DNA from: Nymphaea colorata
Taxonomy: Eukaryota; Streptophyta; Magnoliopsida; Nymphaeales; Nymphaeaceae
Assembly: GCF_008831285.2 (NCBI RefSeq)
Contig: NC_045139.1
Location: 8,154,204 to 8,218,203 of the forward strand
Length of the DNA: 64,000 nt
Reading direction: 5' to 3'
The notes under the pieces were generated by a model that saw only the letters and a list, made by a program, of their open reading frames with translations, did not search any database and had not been told where the DNA came from. Position numbers and translations under genes: made by a program. Positions 60,681-64,000 of this stretch are shown here, one piece after another; positions within the stretch are counted from its first letter, which is position 1, and every line of letters starts with the position of its first letter.

Positions 60681-63141
60681 TGCTCCCCTCAAGCTGAACG
60701 TTGGATCAACCACGTTTAGCTTGTCTCGAAACAAGTTGAATGAACTAGTGCTAAGAGCTTTCGTCATTCCATCTGCCAATGCTCAGCGGATCGTATGACC
60801 TTAACTTGGATATTTCCTTGATTGACATGATCCCGAACGAAATGAAAAGCCACCTCCACATGTTTAGTTCGAGCATGAAAAACTGGACTAGCTGCAAGAT
60901 ATAATACTCCAATGTTTATAATGATTCAACGTTATCACACCAAAGAACGGGTGAAGATGAGGAATTTATCCCCAATTCTTTGAGAAGTAATTTTAACCAA
61001 AGAAGTTCAGCACTTGCACACGCCAAGGATTTATATTTTGCTTCGGTGCTGGATCAGGCTACATTTTGTTGTTTTCTGGATGCCCAAGATATGATATTAT
61101 CTCCTAAGAATACAACGATTCCACGTGTAGATTTTTGTCTTCTGGACTTCCTGCGCAGTCATCATATGCAAAGACACAAAGTTGTAATGTTGATGATGTT
61201 TTGAGATGTAACACATAGTGACTGGTTCCACTAAAGTATCACGAGATTCTTTTAACCATGATCTATTGGTTCATTATGGGAGAATGCATGAATTAGCAAA
61301 CTCGATTGACTGTGAATGCTATGTCAGGTCTAGTAAAAGTAGCATATTGTAATGTGCCCACCACACTTCGATATAATGAAGGATCTTCAAAGGACATCGA
61401 AGATGAATCTTTGTCTTTACTAGTACTCATTGGTGAAACAGTAGGCTTAGCCCTGGCCATATTGGCTCGTTTGATGATATTGGTAATATTCGAATGTTGA
61501 CATAGACATAATGAGTGTGTTGTTCGTTTGACTTCAATCCCAAGAAAGTATGATAAGAATCCAAAATCTTTCACTGAAAATGTATCTTGAAGTTGTCGAA
61601 TAACCTAGTCAATAAGAAAAGGGGACGAGCCCGTAACGATTATATCATCAGTATAAACGAGCACGTAAATGTTGTTTTTGTCTTAGGAATAGATAAACAG
61701 TGACACATCCGATTGTGAGATGAAGAAACCAAACATCTGAAGATGACAACTGAGCCAATGGTACCAAGCTTGTGGGGCTTGTTTGAAGCCATAGATGGCT
61801 TTTTCCAGTTTGCATACATAAGTAGGATGTTCTTGATCTTCGAAGCCTTCAGGTTGAGTCAAATAGATATCTTCATCTAGGTAGCCATTAAGAAAAACAT
61901 TGTCAAAATCAAGTTGACGAAGAGGCCACCCATATTGTACGGCTAAGGAAAGTAAAATCCTAATAGAAGTGGGTTTTAGTGTTGGACTAAAGGTTTTTGA
62001 GTAGTTGATGCCTTCTTCTTGAAGGAAACCATGAGCAACAAGTCGTGCCTTATGTCTAGCTATGGTCTCATCAACATTTCATTTAATCTTTGTACACCCA
62101 TTCTATGGTAATCCTGTCATCGACCTAGTTACCAAAGAATGAGTATGTTGAACTGATCAAGTAAAATATGAGCTTTCTTGTATTATTGTCTCATTTTCAG
62201 CCTCTTGTGTGTCTTCATGATCAGCAAGATTGTGTATGGGTGGATGAGTAACATTATCATGAGAACATGTTCCAAGAGGTGATGAAGTCCTTGGTTGCCA
62301 TGGTATGGATGTAGGTGCACCATGATCTTGTGAAGGCGAGATGGACATGTTTTGATGAGAGACTGAAAAATCATTCACGTGTGGCAAAAAAGAACTAACA
62401 TGTGGAGGTGGTGAAACATGATTGACTAGTGAAAGCATATTATCTTGATATGCTAGCTCTATTAGTGAAGGACCCATGCCGTGAGAGGTGCTATGTTCAA
62501 TATTAACAATCTTACCTTGATTAGTTTGAGCACTGGGCGTCTAGAGAGAAGTATCAAAGGATGTTGGTGACTGTCCAATATGCAAATTCTCATGAAAAAT
62601 CAGATGCCAAGAGATAAAGTTGTTTGATAAAGAGAGAAGTGGATAACATATGAATCCAAAAACTCGTAGATGAGTATAATTAGGCACCCTATCAAACACC
62701 AATTGAAAATGAGTCTTTCGTTTAAGCTTGAGTGTCGAAAGTTGATTGATAATATATATTACTGTCCTGAAAGATTCAACCCAAAATCTGTAATCCAGAC
62801 CGGAATCATGTAGATACTCAAGCCAGTTTCTACAACCCGTCTATTTTTCCTTTCAGCTACGCCATTTTGTTCAAGCGTTAAGGACATGATAATTGATGAA
62901 GGATTTCATGTTATTCACAAAATGATTCCAACGCCATGTTGCAAAATTCGCCTCCATTATCCGATTGAATAGTGGCAATTTTTTAATTCAATTGATTTTC
63001 CTCCAAAACTTTAAAATTGCAAACACAATCAACCACTTCAATTTTGTTTTAGAGGAAATAACCATAATAGCGAGAGAGATTATTAACTAATTATTTGACA
63101 TCCATGTGTAAAACTTCAAGATCTACAGAAGCATGGAAATT
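60681..63141 (-). mobile_element. Ty1/copia retrotransposon pol, degraded and 5'-truncated
   Basis: Minus-strand order is integrase, reverse transcriptase, RNase H, polypurine tract, LTR. Integrase is seen at about 62.8-63.0 kb (IQSDNGGEF and QNGVAERKNR). Reverse transcriptase is seen at about 61.3-61.8 kb (KAIYGFKQAPQAWY; YTDDIIVTGS, a YxDD variant; then MKDFGFLSYFLGIEVKR and YRSVVGTLQYATFTRPD). RNase H follows at about 60.8 kb (KHVEVAFHFVRD). Stop codons and frameshifts break the polyprotein. Gag, protease and the 5' LTR are missing because the sequence changes abruptly to the membrane-protein copy at 63141/63142. Confidence 0.88.
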
Positions 63142-64000
63142 AGAAGAAGTTCAGTTGCTGGGAGATAGACCAATGGCTGGTGGCTCGTCCGCTCCATGTT
63201 CTCCGTCAACGCCATCGCCACTGCTGCCAGCGCCACCAAGTTCCCTTGGCCGGCTGTTTACGCATTGGTTCTATTGGGGGAAGTGGTGGGCGCCCTGTCG
63301 ATGCTGTCGGTGCTGGCCCTCGCCGTCCCTTCCATGCTGTTCGCATGGATCACCATCCTGGTGCTGCTGGCCTTGGACGAGAGGCGCCCCCGCCGCTCGC
63401 TCGTGCTTGAGGGCCGCATGATCACCGCCGAGATGTCGGGGATGACGCTGAGGATAATGCTCCAGGAAGGCAGGGCCCTTGCTGCTCTCTGTGATCTTCA
63501 GCTTCTTCCTTTTGACCACTCTCAGGCACATTTAAGATCTCCCTCTCTTTCTATCTCTTAATGTGAGACAGACTTACGCAGAAAAGTTGCAACAGAAATG
63601 ATCAGAGAAAATTGAATTAATTGGTAAGCGGTTTATGGAGCTGTCACCCCTTTCTCCTGCAAAATGTCAAGTCTCTGAACATCAAGGCAAGGTGGCCGGA
63701 GCTCTCCGGGATTTAGCAGGGAGCAGGTCGATTAAGTGGTAGAAGATTTTCTCCTTTCTCTTCACAAGATATTGTGGTTAGGTTTTTCTTTTCTCCTTTC
63801 TTTGAAACCCATGGTGATCCCAACATTTCAGGCCGATGCATGTAAATTATTTTGTTGGTAGATTCCACATTTGGGAGAAGCAAACATGTTTCATATTTCT
63901 TTCTCGTTTCTCTTGGAAGATGAAGAAGTCTCCTCCAATCGGTGACCGCATTACAGTTCCAAAAGAACATTATTGGCTTCCACTATGGAAAACAGGACGC
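63142..64000 (+). pseudogene. Broken second copy of the small membrane-protein gene
   Basis: This matches 48256-49206. The region matching the CDS is 63173-63535. Relative to the intact gene it lacks 91 bp (48301-48391), removing the first membrane segment and shifting the frame. It also has lost 2 bp near the end (CTCTGTGATC against CTCTGTGTGATC), which changes the C-terminus. A shortened 121-residue frame from the internal ATG at 63196 would retain the central membrane segments but lose the last one. It continues off the window. Confidence 0.9.

Noticed and set aside
1-64000. tRNA, rRNA or CRISPR structures
   Set aside because: No cloverleaf-compatible gene, rRNA block or regularly spaced repeat array was seen on reading; the B-box-like word near 57080 lacks a convincing partner.

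Overview
This is a stretch of nuclear DNA from a flowering plant. The evidence is long AT-rich introns, a DYW-type pentatricopeptide gene, a plant intracellular Ras-group LRR gene, a degraded Ty1/copia retrotransposon, an L1-type LINE with a DUF4283-like ORF1, and many short inverted-repeat elements. Nothing prokaryotic is present. The species cannot be named from the sequence.

Left half (1-33 kb). Positions 605-10218 (+) hold the 3' part of an Arg/Ser-rich nuclear protein gene whose 5' end lies outside the window. After 3-5 kb of MITE-bearing intergenic DNA comes DBR1, the RNA lariat debranching enzyme. It has ten coding exons from 15106 to 30970 that join exactly into 402 codons plus stop. 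Its introns hold MULE-like MITEs and an antisense L1 remnant. Converging on it is a two-exon PB1-domain gene (32120-32945, -).

Middle (33-48 kb). After an intergenic gap with MITE-like elements come a four-exon PIRL leucine-rich-repeat gene (36227-40709, +) and, converging on it, an intronless DYW-class PPR gene (41985-43868, -). Positions 43.9-48.2 kb are intergenic and include one MITE nested inside another.

Right half (48-64 kb). This is a mosaic of duplicated pieces. It has an intact, GC-rich gene for a small membrane protein (48287-48745, +) and a broken second copy running off the window end (63142-64000). A fragment of its 3' region lies inverted at 55.6 kb. An intronless RING-finger gene (57899-58552, -) has an Asp at the fifth metal-ligand position and at least three truncated relatives nearby, one of them inverted. 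Two intergenic segments are also duplicated, a 628-bp foldback interrupts one of them, and a 5'-truncated copia element abuts the broken membrane-protein copy.

The genes do not form a pathway. Two (DBR1 and the RS-rich protein) have likely roles in nuclear RNA metabolism, and the PPR protein is a likely organellar RNA editing factor, but I take their proximity as chance. The most notable observations are three predicted GC-AG introns, a MULE-MITE family in the DBR1 introns with a recognisable target duplication, and the rearranged RING/membrane-protein duplications at 48-64 kb. I did not find a clearly new biological system.
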